Assembly: GCA_031216915.1 (NCBI GenBank)
Contig: CM062291.1
Coordinates: 34,786,484-34,850,483 of the forward strand
DNA: 64,000 nt
Source of the DNA: Pictodentalium vernedei
Lineage: Eukaryota > Mollusca > Scaphopoda > Dentaliida > Dentaliidae
Reading direction: 5' to 3'
Every line of letters begins with the position of its first letter. Within the stretch, counting starts at the first letter, position 1. The notes beneath the pieces were generated by a model. That model was not told the DNA's origin, did no database searches, and worked only from the letters and a program-made list of their open reading frames with translations. The translations under genes and the position numbers were made by a program. Below, one piece after another: positions 32,968-45,600 of this stretch.

Positions 32968-33140
32968 TGTGTCATATGATAAATAGAATATGAAATGAGC
33001 GTTTTTCTCATATAATATTTATGAAACTCGTCCGAATTTTCCGTTTGGGCTCGCCAAAACAGAAAATTCTTAGACTCGTTTCTTAAATATTATATGAGAA
33101 AAACACTCATTCCATATCCTCTATTTCTCATACGGTCGCT
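32968..33140. repeat. Foldback element
   Basis: 'gaatatgaaatgagcgtttt...catataatatttatgaaactcgtc' mirrors 'gactcgtttcttaaatattatatg...aaacactcattccatatcc'. About 60-bp arms and a 40-bp spacer. Remnants of the same sequence appear at about 32395-32420. Confidence 0.65.
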
Positions 33141-33398
33141 TGACCCTGTACCAAATGTAACAACCCAAACCGGCCAGAACAAGGTAAAAAAAAATCCACC
33201 ATTCCCATTTGATTATTTTACATCTTTTGTTTCAAAATAACAGTTTATGACCCCTTCATTGTCATTTGGACGAGCATGAAGAGCTCATTCCAATGAGGGA
33301 TCATAAACTATGTTTTTTAGGTAAAAAATGAAAATTTTCAGTTCTTATAGAAATTTTTATCAAGTGCCATCTGCTATTTGTGTAAGGTAAATGGTTAA
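33141..33398. mobile_element. PB-A variant MITE, diverged
   Basis: 'accctgtaccaaatgtaaca...aaccggccagaac' left arm, core 'gacgagcatgaagagctcattcc', right 'aagtgccatctgctatttg...ggtaaatggttaa'. Confidence 0.65.
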
Positions 33399-36001
33399 TC
33401 TATACGTCCTATGTCTGCGAAGAACATGTATAGGGTTTCCACTGATATCAGAAAATTGTAAATTCAAAGTAATTTGTATATTTTTTATACTTACCAATGG
33501 CCCAGACTTAGCTGGTGCCAACTCAAAAATATTCAGGGCCAAACACAAATTTTGCCCCCCAATCCCCAAAATTTGCATGTAAAACCGAAAAAATTATGTC
33601 CTATGTGGTTCCCCATACTTTTGTGATCTGCGCATGCACAGTATCCAGGAAGCACCGAAATTGGTGCCAAGCATCATTCTTTCTACAGTGCCTGCTAAAT
33701 GTTATAATCAGCGGGGAGGTATGAGTGCCCACTCATGGGAGGGCCATCCCCATCTGGGCCATTGGTAAGTATAAAAAATATACGAATTACTTTGAATTTA
33801 TAATATTTTTATACAACAACCAATGGCCCAGACTTAGCTGAATCATAAAAAGGCTGGAGGGCCTAGGACATAAAGGAAAATCCAATTACTCAATCACTTC
33901 TTAAAGGATATCTCTTACAGGAGAATAGGAGAGAAAGGAATTAGATATGTCTTTCTCATTTATGCAAAATAAGAAAGACATAACACCAACAATGTAATTG
34001 AGCATTTCATAATAAATAATTCTCCACTTTAATGCTCGTATAACCCATTATTCTAATTCGGTGAAGAAAAACCAATATATAAAGATAGTTCAGAGAATGA
34101 GACTCTTTATACTCATTTAAAAGTGTCTGAGGATTGTATATTAACGCCCGTTTGACACGTGACATATACAAATGCTTCACAGTGCGCTACACTTTAAAAA
34201 TATTACATAAATGAGACAAATTAATTGTTTCACACTGAGCTACAAATTAAAACCATCCCAGCACCGACTCGGGACTACTGACACCGGAGGAGGTCTTCCC
34301 TTGCTTTTCACTATAGAGCCAGATGATATTAAGGGAAAAACTGTTCCCCCCCCCCCCCCCCCCCACCTTCCCCTTGTTCTGGGGTACGTGACCACAGAAT
34401 GAAGAGGGCAGCGGAACAGCGTCACTGCTGGAACGAGTTGCCTAAATAACTATAGATGTAATCATTTAGTCGCCAGAGATGGACTCTATATTTCTAAGGT
34501 AAAACTTGGTAAATGTAGAAGGCTGTGTCCAGTATGCAGTTTCATGAGATCAGTAATGGCTATACTGTTAGAATAAGCCCAAGAAGTGGACAGCGCTCTT
34601 ACTTCATGCGCTGATATATTATTTACAGAACGCTGATCCGAAGATAGACTTTCATAGGCAATGCATATTGCCAACTGAATCCATCTAGCAATAGAATGAA
34701 CAAATATATCTTTTTTTTTTCTTCCTTTTCTAATAAACTCTAATCGGTGTTTATATATACGCATAGCCCTGACTGGACACAGCAATGGTCTACGGTTGAG
34801 CGTAGATGGCAGAGTCTTTATGATAATAGGCTCAGGCCATTTATCTGGAGCCTGATTCTTATCCAAAAATCCCACTTGTGTAGTTAAAGTGATTGTATTT
34901 CCAACACTACAGTAGTGAGATTCATCAACAGATAAAGCATGGAGTTCACTTACTCTTCCAGGGGAAGCAAAGGCTAAGAGAAATGCTGTTTTACAGGTCA
35001 AGAATTTGAACTCTACAACGTCTAATGGATCAAATGGAGCTTCTTTAAGCTTCAACAGAACCCAAGCTAAATTCCACTTAGGAATTAATCTGAGAGTTCT
35101 AGGTCTATTTATAGAGAAATTTCTAACTAATTTGGATAATGAAGCATTAGATCCGATTGCAAAGCTATATAATGATGAGCGTAAGTGTCCGATAGCATAG
35201 ACCTATAGCCCTTAATAGTGACAGGCTGCAGTTTGAGAACGTCAAACAGGTAGACCAGAAAGTTGGCAATATCCGGTATGGATGGATCAAAAACGTCTAT
35301 CGACTGATCCTTACACCAACGGAAGAAAACCTTCCAATTTGCTGCATAATTCAGCGAAGAGGAGGTCCTCCTACAGTTAGAAATTGCGTACACTGCAAGT
35401 CCTGTAAAACGCTTGCCGTGCAAGAAGGACCGCACAACGGAAATATGTGAAGGTTGAGACCTTGCAAGTTGTGATGCAGTGTGCGTGACTTCCATTGATA
35501 AAGAAGGTCCTCCTGCAGAGGAAGCTTCCAGAGAATGTCCCATAACAGACACTAAAGGAGATTGACACCTGAGTAGATAGATCCATGGTTTCTGTGATGA
35601 CAGAGATGCTACTAACAGAATCTTGCAATGCGATTGCTTGATCTTTAACAAGATCTGTTGAATTAACGGAGTTGGAGGATACACGTATCCTATCATTTCG
35701 TCCCATGGAATTGAGAGAGTGTCTACTGCATACGCTCGAGGATCTGGGCACGGCAACACGTAAGTCTGCAACTGATTGTTGAGGTGTGTCACAAACAAGT
35801 CTATCATAAGTCGATCCCACTGGTAGCAAATCTGTCTGAACACTCGCTTGTTGAGAATCCACTCTGATGGCAACCTTTCGGAGAGAGCGAGTCTGCTAGT
35901 ACCTTCAGACCTGGTATATGACGGACCGATAGATGAACTTGATGTTTCAAGACATATAGAAGAATTTTTTCCATTAGTTTGCATAACAGAATCGAATGTG
36001 T

Positions 36002-36376
36002 ATTTATTTATTTATTTATTGGTGTTTAAGGTCACATACTTATGCACAGTGGCTAATCGTGACCGTGACAGTTTTACGGGTGGAGGAAGCTGGAGTACCC
36101 GGAGAGAACCACCGAGCAACGACGAGCAGCTGTCAGCTCCCCAACATCGTAACTCTGAACTCTGCACCGCAGCACAGGCAGGGTTAGATTGGTTGAAGAC
36201 ATGCGCACCATCGACGTGCAGTGCGCCTCAGTACACAGCGTCATCGTGCCCCCATGTAGGCAATCGGGGTGAAGTGTCTTGCCCAAGGACACAACGCGGT
36301 TGCCGCAGGTGGGATTCGATCCGAGGACCTCTCGGCTTGCAGCCTGCACCTCTACCAACTGAGCCACCGCGCCCCC
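36002..36376 (-). mobile_element. tRNA-type SINE, complete, inside DIRS copy 1
   Basis: Head at the right with B-box 'ggtgggattcgatccgagga' and 'accaactgagccaccgcgcc'; tail 'tatttatttatttattggtg' at the left. A 12-bp target duplication aatcgaatgtgt lies at 35990-36001 and 36377-36388. Nearly identical to the 18199 copy. Confidence 0.95.
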
Positions 36377-38289
36377 AATCGAATGTGTGCCTCGCTGGTT
36401 CCTTATGTATGCTACTACTGTCGAGTTGTCCGACAATATTTGAACATGTGCGTCTGCTATAATGTGAATCCACTGTTGTAGCGCTAACCATATTGAGATC
36501 ATTTCTTTGATGATTATGTGTTTTTTCAGGAACCCAGGGTCCTAAAGACCCTGGCATTTTGAGTCGGTCAGGCTCAGGGTCACACCCCAACCTGTTTGAC
36601 TCGCATCCGTCATAATCGTGAAAGCCGGATCTGGCAGCTGCAATCGGAACTCCCTGAGTTAACCACTAAATGTCTGCCCAAATCTGGACTTTTTGTTTTA
36701 CCAGGTCCATTAAAACAATACTGATCTCGAGCAAATGTGTCTTCACACACCAGTTCTGAGTAAAGAATATCTGGAGTGGACGTGTGCATAAGCGACCCAT
36801 TGGAAGAAGAACCGCAGCTGCTCCGCACAACCCCATCACTCGCATAAATTCCCTCACTGTTAATCCGTCCGAGTGTAGACAAAAGCGAGCATAACAACTG
36901 ATTAATTTCGCTCTGGGTAACGGCAGATGAACCAGATTGTTGTGAGTCTCGAAGCTCATTCCCAAGTGAATGAATGACTTGGACGGTGCTAGATCAGACT
37001 TCTTCTCGTTTACGATGAAACCAAGATGTCGGAGCAATAATAGCAGACTCTGAACATCATTCTGAAGAGAAGTTTTGTTGGCGTATCTCTGAAGAATGTC
37101 GTCCAAGTAAGCCGACGTTACCGCAGATGAATGAGCCCGAAGCACATTGCTCTGAACTGATATACTATCCCTTGAACAGTGAACCGTAGGTACTTTCTGA
37201 ATGCCAGATGTACCAGGACATGAAAGTACGCATCCTTTAGATCTATGCTTGCCTAATAGTCGTTCACTTGTATGCTCGCCCTTACCGACCGAATGGTCTC
37301 CATATAGAACTTTGGAGCCATGATAAACTTGTTATCCAGCTCAAGTCAGTTACCGGTCGGAACAAGCCGTCTGGTTTCGGTACAAGGAACAGGTGACTGT
37401 AGAAACCTAGAGACTCTTGGTTCTCTACGACCTCTATTGCTTTCTTTTCCAAGAGAGACTTTACCTCCGAAAGGAGAGACTCTCTTTTATAGGATTTGAT
37501 GGAAGTTGTGTCCAATGCGGACTTCGTGTTAGTGGTGGTTTTGATCGGAAAGATAGCCGTAGGCTGTCCGAGATCACACTTTTCACCCACTGGTCTTCCG
37601 TAACAGTTATCCAGTTTCTCACGAATCTTGATAACTTTCCGCCAACTGGAACGCAATAGAGGTCCTGACCATCACCTGTAGGACCTGCGAGGCCTACAGG
37701 AGGAGAAACCACATCCTCCATGTAAAGAGCTTCGACCCCCCCCCCCCCTCCCCCGTCTTGTGAGCGTCTGATTGGTTGCCTTGGCCAGACCCACGACCCC
37801 TTCCTGAGTCGCTATATTGATGATCTCTAGAGTAAGAATATGAGGATCTCTTATATCCTCGCGAGGAGTTCCCTTTGGACGATTTTTGTCCTGAACCTCC
37901 TCCTTTACTCTTTTCTGCTGTTGAGGGTTTATAAGATGCCGACTTAAGTAGCAGAGTGTTTGATGCTTTCTTTGTAGCTTGGTCGTACACCAAAGGAAGC
38001 TTGCCGTCAAAGATATCATGACCGGACACCGGAGTCGACTCGAAGAGAGTTTTTCACCCTGTCATCTATTAAGGATGATGATGCAAGGGCTCCATCACGT
38101 CTAATTAACTCCTAATTAGCCACTGTTAAGGCGGAGTTATACGTGGTAAACATAATAGCCCTGGAAAGAACTCTTAAAGAGGTATGAACATCCTCAAATT
38201 CCTTCCCATTGAGACGTGCCATAGCTCTCGTAAGGTGATCTGCATAAGACATAGTGTTTAAATTCGCTCTGTTAGAAGAAATTGCCATC

Positions 38290-38536
38290 TTAACCCTTTA
38301 CCCAACGTATCGCCCGCATCCGCCGCGTAATACGCAAATTCAGCAGTTGAAAAAATATTATTTTTCAAAAAATTTCAACAAAACCATATCATGTGACCCC
38401 TCAGTGGAATGAGCTCGTCGAGCTCGTTCCAACGAGGGGTCACATGATATGGTTTTGGTGAAATTTATGAAAATTAAAAAAAAATGTTATTTAAAATAAT
38501 AAATTTTGATATCATCTGCGTTGGGTAAAGGGTTAA
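38290..38536. mobile_element. PB-B MITE inside DIRS copy 1
   Basis: Complete with TTAA at both ends, inserted in the gag-like region. The long hairpin is well kept, so it moved after the retroelement did. Confidence 0.87.
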
Positions 38537-40863
38537 TTGTGTCTGAGCGAATTGTGAATGACGGAGATAAGGACATGTCTAGGTCCTCGGCCTGCTCAAC
38601 CAAACGCAGAGGAACTCTCTGAACACCTTCCCCTACCGTTTTAAATGAACGTGGTCCAATAAACGGTAGACGTACGGAAGATGACGATAAGAAGCTGCCT
38701 TTCTTCTTTCCACTGGAAAGATTAAATATGGCTTTGTTTAGAAGACCGAAGGTCTGTGAATCTGTCTAGACTGTACCAGAAAGGAAAGGACCTCCTCCTT
38801 TGTCCGGATATAGTCAGCGTCTAACGACACTAGCAGCTTCTTATGAGCGGTTGCAGCATTCTGATTCTCAGGAACGAACTCAGGGAAGTATTGATAAATT
38901 AGATCCATCGCTACCATGTGTTGTTCTGAAAGGGAAGAGTCATTCACCTCCAAATCCCTTCCACCATCCGACAGAATCAGATAAGACTCACGGTCATCGG
39001 CATCTGAACGCGCAGATGACTCGATCGACCCAGCATCATCAGACAGCTCTGGTTCCGAGACTGCCGTAGGTTGCTCCTGCACCTGCTGCGATAAGCTGCG
39101 CGATTTACGACAGTAAGTCCGTTACGGAGGCCTGAGGAGCATTGTGACAGTGTGTCCAAGATGGCTCTTTCTGCGGACGTCCCGATGAATGAGACCTCAT
39201 CTCCTTGGCTACCGGATGGTGTGACTTTTTTGATGAAGAGTGGTCCTCTCAGTCGGCGCAGAGTGAGCCTGTTTGTATTTTATAGTGCTCGCTCCACCCT
39301 TTTTACTCTCCTCGACCGCAATGAGCACGCCTGGCGTCACGATACCCACGGACAGAGTAACCGCTTCACCGGTCGAGCTAGTTGGCGATAGGGATCTGAA
39401 ACCACGGGTGTGTGGTTTACTGCCCTGTCTAATATTTAAGAGCACTTTAGCCACTAGCTCTGACCGACTATCTAATTGCAATGACGGAAACACACCCTCT
39501 GACAGCGTCACATAAACATCACCATGTTCTTGTTCCTCTGAAATAGAAACTGAAAAACTAGAGTGACACTGTGGCGAGAGGACCAGCATTGGTCTCTCGC
39601 CACTAACAACATACCGTGACAAACCATCTCCAACGTTTGTCATCCCAACTGACACATGTTGAACAGGAATTAGTGGGAGTACACTGACTACAGGTGATAC
39701 AATTATCATGTGAATCAGAGGAAGACTTCCTCGAGTTGCAATTTGAGCAATAAGCTTTGATTTTGAATAAAATTAAAGTCAACAGTACTCACACCAACTC
39801 CCAATAAATATCTGAAAAAGATACATAATAATATTATTCAAAACAATAATTCAAAAAATAATTCACAATAAAACATTTTTCAAAAAAATTTTGACATGAG
39901 CCCAAGTCTCCAAAGGGAACAATGAGCCCAAATGGATCCCGTTAGAGCCTAAGTGTGGAAAAAAAATTTTTATTATCCAAAAATTAATGCTACACTACCG
40001 GAATATATAATGTATCTTACAATAGTCCTACCATGATTAATAAATAGGAAACTACATATATAAGCAGAGCATTGTCAATATAAACAACGTCAACTGAAAA
40101 CCATTAACAAGACTCCAGGCACTGAATAACACGTCCCGAAGTCAGTAACAGATTTTGAACTATCCGATGTAAAGCAAGATCTTCATCAGAAGAAAATATG
40201 ATACATCGGATGTATGATGCATGACCAAAAATGCCTAAACACCCCTAGGGTGAGGATGTAACCATGGGGATACACAGAATAAACATTCTGTGAAACACTT
40301 TAAACTCCCAAGAAATTTATAAAAAAATTCACTAAAAAAAGCCAAAAAGCATGGGAGTTTAACTGGGGGGCTTCAAGGAAGGATAGGGAAGGAACACTTA
40401 ACAAACAGTGGCAAAATCATTAGCAAGAATGATGACATCAGGCCCATGTCCCGAAATTGGGAGATATGAAATAATTTTGTCAAAAATTATAAAGTTACAG
40501 CCCTGAACACTCAAAACCACCGTTTCTTCCTTCCATCATCCTATTGTGTCCTTGGATCCAACAAAATCACCATTGATTTGTGTCTGGCATCACTAAAACT
40601 GAGATTTAAAAGCACAGAAGTCAGTCTGTTGTTATCTGACAGAGGGCCAAACAAGGAATGATGCTTGGCGTCAATTTCGGTGCTTCCTGGATTCTGCGCA
40701 TGCACAGATCACAAAAGTATGGAGGACCATATAGGACATAATTTTTTTGGTTTTACATGCAAATTTGGGGATGGGGGGGGGGGGGGGGCAAAATTTGTGT
40801 TTGGCCCTGGATATTTTTGAGTTAGCACCAGCTAAGTCTGGGCCATTGGTTGTTGTATAAAAT

Positions 40864-41312
40864 ATCAAATTTAAGCACTTTTCAAAGACTCTGACCATTA
40901 TTTTCAAGGACTATTATAATAACTATATTATAATAACCACAGCAACACAAAGAATTTCAGTCTCAAGGACCTGATCTCTGGAAAACCCAACTAGCTAGAT
41001 ATATATCATTCCTTGAGTTCAACAAGGAGCCATCTGCAATGCTAAAGCATTGCAGATGATGCCTTGTTGCACTCAAAGGACAGTATAGAGACTAAATAAA
41101 TGTGTTTCCTGACCAATTTTGTGACATCGCAAGTATGTGGGGAGGGTTATCTAAGACTTATTTTCTCTGAGGTTATAGGTAAACTGAATTTAAATACTTT
41201 TCAAGGGGAGTGATGGAAAATCAAGTACTTTTCAAGGTAAGAAACAATTTCAAGCACTTTTCAAGGAAGTATCCAAAATTCAAGGACTTTTTCAATTGAG
41301 GGGTAACCCTGA
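40864..41312. repeat. 'ttcaaggac' / J repeat
   Basis: 'gcacttttcaaagactctga...caaggacctgatctctggaaaacccaac', the hairpin 'ccatctgcaatgctaaagca / ttgcagatg', then 'ttcaagcacttttcaaggaa' and 'ggggtaaccctg'. It parallels 19600-19992. DIRS copy 1 lies directly to its left. Confidence 0.6.
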
Positions 41313-41999
41313 TGTATTTGAAAGCAGGCTTGTAAGTATCTTCAGATTTTGTTTCAAATGGATACTTTTCATGTCAAGTGCCCATAAAAAGATTAGGGAT
41401 GGGCATGAAAAGTAGGATCTTTAAAGAAACCTGTACCATTTCATTTTTTCCCCATTCTTTGCAAAGTACCCAGGCAATCCTTTAAAAGTGTGGTAAAACT
41501 AGAAGTACCTCAACTTGAAAGTCCCATAATTCAAAGCTCTCAGGTCACCAGTTTAATTCTGTAAGGAATCCAATGTTGTTATGGGATGTTCGTGAAAGTC
41601 TACTGTTGATTTAATATTATGCCCCTTTACTCACTAAGATACACAGACATTCTTCCATGCTCCATTTATTGATATTCCAATCAATAAGTATTTAATTTGC
41701 CTTGAAAACATCAAGATATTAAGACAATTTGTGGAACTATACAGGCTGGCGTAATCATAAAATTTACAGCTATTTTATAAAGGTGAGTCTTCATTCATAA
41801 CTATTTTGAGATCAAACATGTTTAATAGTATTGGTAAAGTCACTGAAGATTTGGAATTTCTTGTGTTAATTCCAAGAAAATGAATGTTTAGGCTCCACAA
41901 AGTATATCTTCTGTTTCTCAGGCCATTTTTTGTAAAACTGCACATCGGCGAGTGTTTTTTTATTTTATTTTTTATTTTGTAATTATTTCTTTGCCATCA
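41313..41999. other. No recognisable gene or repeat
   Basis: Unique-looking AT-rich sequence without a frame above 60 codons. Confidence 0.45.
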
Positions 42000-42265
42000 A
42001 AAGTTTATGTCCTGGTTTGTTTATGTTTTAGGCCTCATAATCTACAGAATAGCATGGGTGGTGGTATGTTTGTCCCTTGAGTGCAACAAGGCTTTGCAAT
42101 GCTAAAGCACTCGACAGACATATTTATCAATTTTATTAACTTGGGTAAAATAACAGACATAAGCCATTTAATTTTCATCTTTTTTAAGTTTGCATTGGTT
42201 ATAAAAAAGAGAGCATGTGACAGCCAAAAGGACCATGTGGGAGGGCCTGAGAAACAGATTTTTAA
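42000..42265 (+). repeat. K dispersed repeat
   Basis: 'ttaggcctcataatctacag', 'agcatgggtggtgg', 'cccttgagtgcaacaaggct', 'gagagcatgtgacagccaaa' and 'gggagggcctgagaaacag' occur in the same order as at 22233. Confidence 0.6.
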
Positions 42266-42606
42266 TTTTTTTGATGCCTTATTTTATTTTATCAGATTCA
42301 ATCGAATGGAAAATTTCAACTGGTTGAATCTGTGATTCGCTTTTCCAAACCTACTTAAATATTCCAGAAGATTGAATTTAAACATGGGCAATGGAATGTT
42401 TAATGGCTAAACTGGTTCCAGAACATAACAACATCAAATTCCTGGAAGAGTTTGACAGGTGGCTTGAGCACTTGGTCTAATATCTGAACAAGTGTTCCAT
42501 TAAATTCGTACAATGCTGCTGATAGAAATTCAACAAGTAAGAACAATTATCAATAACAAAAATACTTAGCGGTTATTATTTGGTTTGTTTCATATTCATA
42601 TTCAAT

Positions 42607-45600
42607 TTAACCCTTTCCCCAACGCAGACGATATTAAAATTTATTATTTTAAATATCATTTTTTGATATTTTAAAAAAAATTTCAACAAAACCATATCAT
42701 GTGACCACTCGTTGGAACGAGCTCATCGAGCTCGTTCCAACGAGGGGTCACATGATATGGTTTTGTTGAAATTGTTTGAAAAGTTAAAAAATTTATAGTA
42801 ATTTATATATTTTTTATACTTACCAATGACCCAGACATAGCTGGTGCTAACTCTTAAAATATAGGGCCAAACACAAATTTTGCCCCCCAATCCCCAAAAT
42901 TTGCATCAAAAACTAAAGAAAACATGTCCTGAAAGGCCCTCCACACTTTGCCCCTACTGCGCATGCGCAGTGTCAAGGACGTTCCGAAATTGGCGCCATT
43001 AATCATTCTAATAACCAGTGCCTGGTAAGCGCTATGTACTCAGCGGGGAGGCAAGAGTTCCCAACTCCTGGGAGGGCCATCCCCGTCTGGGTCATTGGTA
43101 AGTATAAAAAATATATAAATTACTATAAATTTTTTAACATTTTTATACTGTACCAATGACCCAGACATAGCTGAATAGTAAAAAGGCTGGAGGGCCAAGG
43201 ACATAGAGCAAAATGGAATACGCTCAATAAAATAAAATAGAGTCATCCCCTGTAGGGAAAAAGAAGTAATAGGCCTTACATGTATCTTTCTTATTTATGA
43301 TAAATTAGAAAGATACAGCACCTTCCAAAATTGAGCTTCATACATCCATGTACTCTATTAATATCCAATATAATCCTTATACTAATAATTTTTAAAGTAA
43401 GCCAATAAATAAAGTAAGTCTAGAGAATAGAGACTCTTATACTCCTAAAAGTGTCTGAGGATTGCATAATCATGTCCGTTGACATATGCAATATTCAAAA
43501 GCTATACTTTAAAAACTAAGACTTGAATGAATTTTAAAAACCTAAACTTCTCACTAAACAACCATCCCAATAACAGCTCAGAATTACTAACTCCGGAGGA
43601 GGTATCCCCTTGTTTTCATAGTAAAACAGGTGACCCAAGGGAACACCCTCCCCCCCCCCCCCCCCCCCCCCCCTTTTTCTTGCCCTGGGTCAAATAGCCC
43701 AGAGCGAAGAGGGCAGCCGAACGGAGACACTGCCGAAACAGACAGCCTAGCTAGCTATAGTAGCAACTGTTAAGTGAATGACATTCTGAGCAGTAGATAA
43801 TAGACCTAACAATAGAGGCCTCCAGAAATGGACTCGATATTTCTGAGATAAAATTCATGAATGTGGATGGCTGAGCGCAATGAGCGGCCTTCAAAAATCT
43901 ATAATAGCGACACTATTAATGTAAGCCCAAGAAGTAGAAGAACTCTTACTTCATGAGCCGAAATCTTAAGCACAACTGCTAAGTCAATGATATACCATAA
44001 GCAGTACCGATAGTTAATAGAATCCATTAACAATAAAATGGAGCGTAACGTCCTTCTACTAGACATCAAAGACAGAAGAAGCTTACGCCCTTTGTAATAA
44101 ACAGATATCTGTTTATAAATACATAAACTGTACCCGGAAAGAGTAAAGGCCTATGCCCATACGAAGACGGAAGGACCTTAAAATAATAGGTTCCGGATAA
44201 TAGGAGCCTAACTCTTATGCAACAATCCAACCTAAATAGTAACGGAAGTATTGATTCCGAAACTATGAAAGTGAAAATCATCCATCGATAGTGCATGAAA
44301 CTCACTGACTCTACAGTAAAAGAGAAACCAACAGAATTACTGTCTAAAAGGTCAGAATTTGAAAACTACTGTTTCCAGAGGCTCAAATGATTACTTAGCT
44401 AAATAAGAACCGAAGTTAAAATCCGTATAGGAATTTAATCTAAAGATTCTAAGTCTATTTATCAAAAAGTTACTAACTGACTTAGATAAAGAGACAAAAG
44501 ACTCAATTGTAAACTATCGTAGAGTGCATAGGTATGAGGTAACATAAACCTATAACCTAAATAATAACAGGCTGCAGTAGATCTTGTGAAACAAGTATAC
44601 TAAAAAATAGCAATGAGTAGTATGGAGGGATCAACAATATGAACATAATGATCCCTACACCACGACGGAAGAGCCTCCACTTTAGCCGCATAGAATAGTG
44701 AAGAAGAGGATCTCCTATAGTAAGAAATCGCGTCCAAAGCTCGTCCAGTACAGTGCTTACACTGCAATACGGACCACACAACGGAATACATGAAGGTTGC
44801 GACCTTGCTGGTTGTGATAAAGAAGACACGATTTACCCAGTGAAAAGGATCCTCACATAGAGGAAGATTTCACGTTAAGACCCACAGTAGACAAGAGAGT
44901 AAATTACTCATGATCTCTGTGAAGATAGAGATGCTATCAACAGAAATGTATTGTGGTTGTTTATCTTAGCAATACCTGCTAAAACAACAGCGCCGGAGGA
45001 TACGCGTATCCTATCATTCCGTCCTATAGATCAATAGAGCGTTAACAATATTAGCTCAGAGATCTGGACAAGCCAACACATACGTCTGCAATTGATTAGC
45101 AAGCTGTGTCATAAATAAATCATCATTGGGCGCTCCCATAGATAGCAAATCTGATTGAATACTTGTTTGTTGAGAGTCCATTCTGACAGCAACAAGCGAC
45201 CCGTAAGAGAACGGGAGTCCGATAAAACAATCAGACGACCCGGAATATGACGGACCAAAACTGAACTTGGTGTACTATAACCAACAGACGGATTCTTTCC
45301 ATTAAATTGAATAACGGAAACGAAAGAGTGCCTCCCTGGTTCCGGAGATACGCCACTACTGTCGAATTAAAGGACAGGAATTTGGGCATGCGTTTCTGAA
45401 TAATGTTCATGCAATGACATAAAGCAAGCCTAAAAAACATTATTCCGCGGAAGAAAACTGATTGCTAAAAGACTGCGGAACCCAAAGACCCTGGCACTTC
45501 GAATCCGTAGGGATCAGTATTATATCCCAATCTGTTTGACTGGCAACCGTCATAACAGCCACACTCGGGTCCGGCAACTGCGGCGGCACTCTCTGAGTCA

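Larger units (their letters stand above)
33460..40863 (-). mobile_element. Fossil DIRS-type tyrosine-recombinase retroelement, copy 1 (broken)
   Basis: About 7.4 kb, coding sense minus. From right to left the parts are: inverted terminal repeat (about 40640-40863); gag-like region (about 37690-39710, with an acidic/serine-rich stretch and a basic serine/glycine-rich stretch); reverse transcriptase (about 36660-37660, with the YLDD box); RNase H-like region (about 35750-36500); tyrosine recombinase (about 34486-35420); a short block made of the complements of both element ends (about 33757-33840), as in the internal complementary region of DIRS elements; and the other terminal repeat (about 33460-33720). 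It is broken, with roughly five to ten interruptions, plus insertions of a SINE (36002-36376) and a PB-B MITE (38290-38536). Moderately old. No target duplication is expected for this family. The flanks suggest it landed in a 'ttcaaggac' repeat. Confidence 0.88.

Noticed and set aside
33755-33775. GTAAGT strings at DIRS ends as splice donors making an intron-like element
   Set aside because: They are fully explained as part of the terminal and internal complementary sequences; there is no evidence of splicing there.
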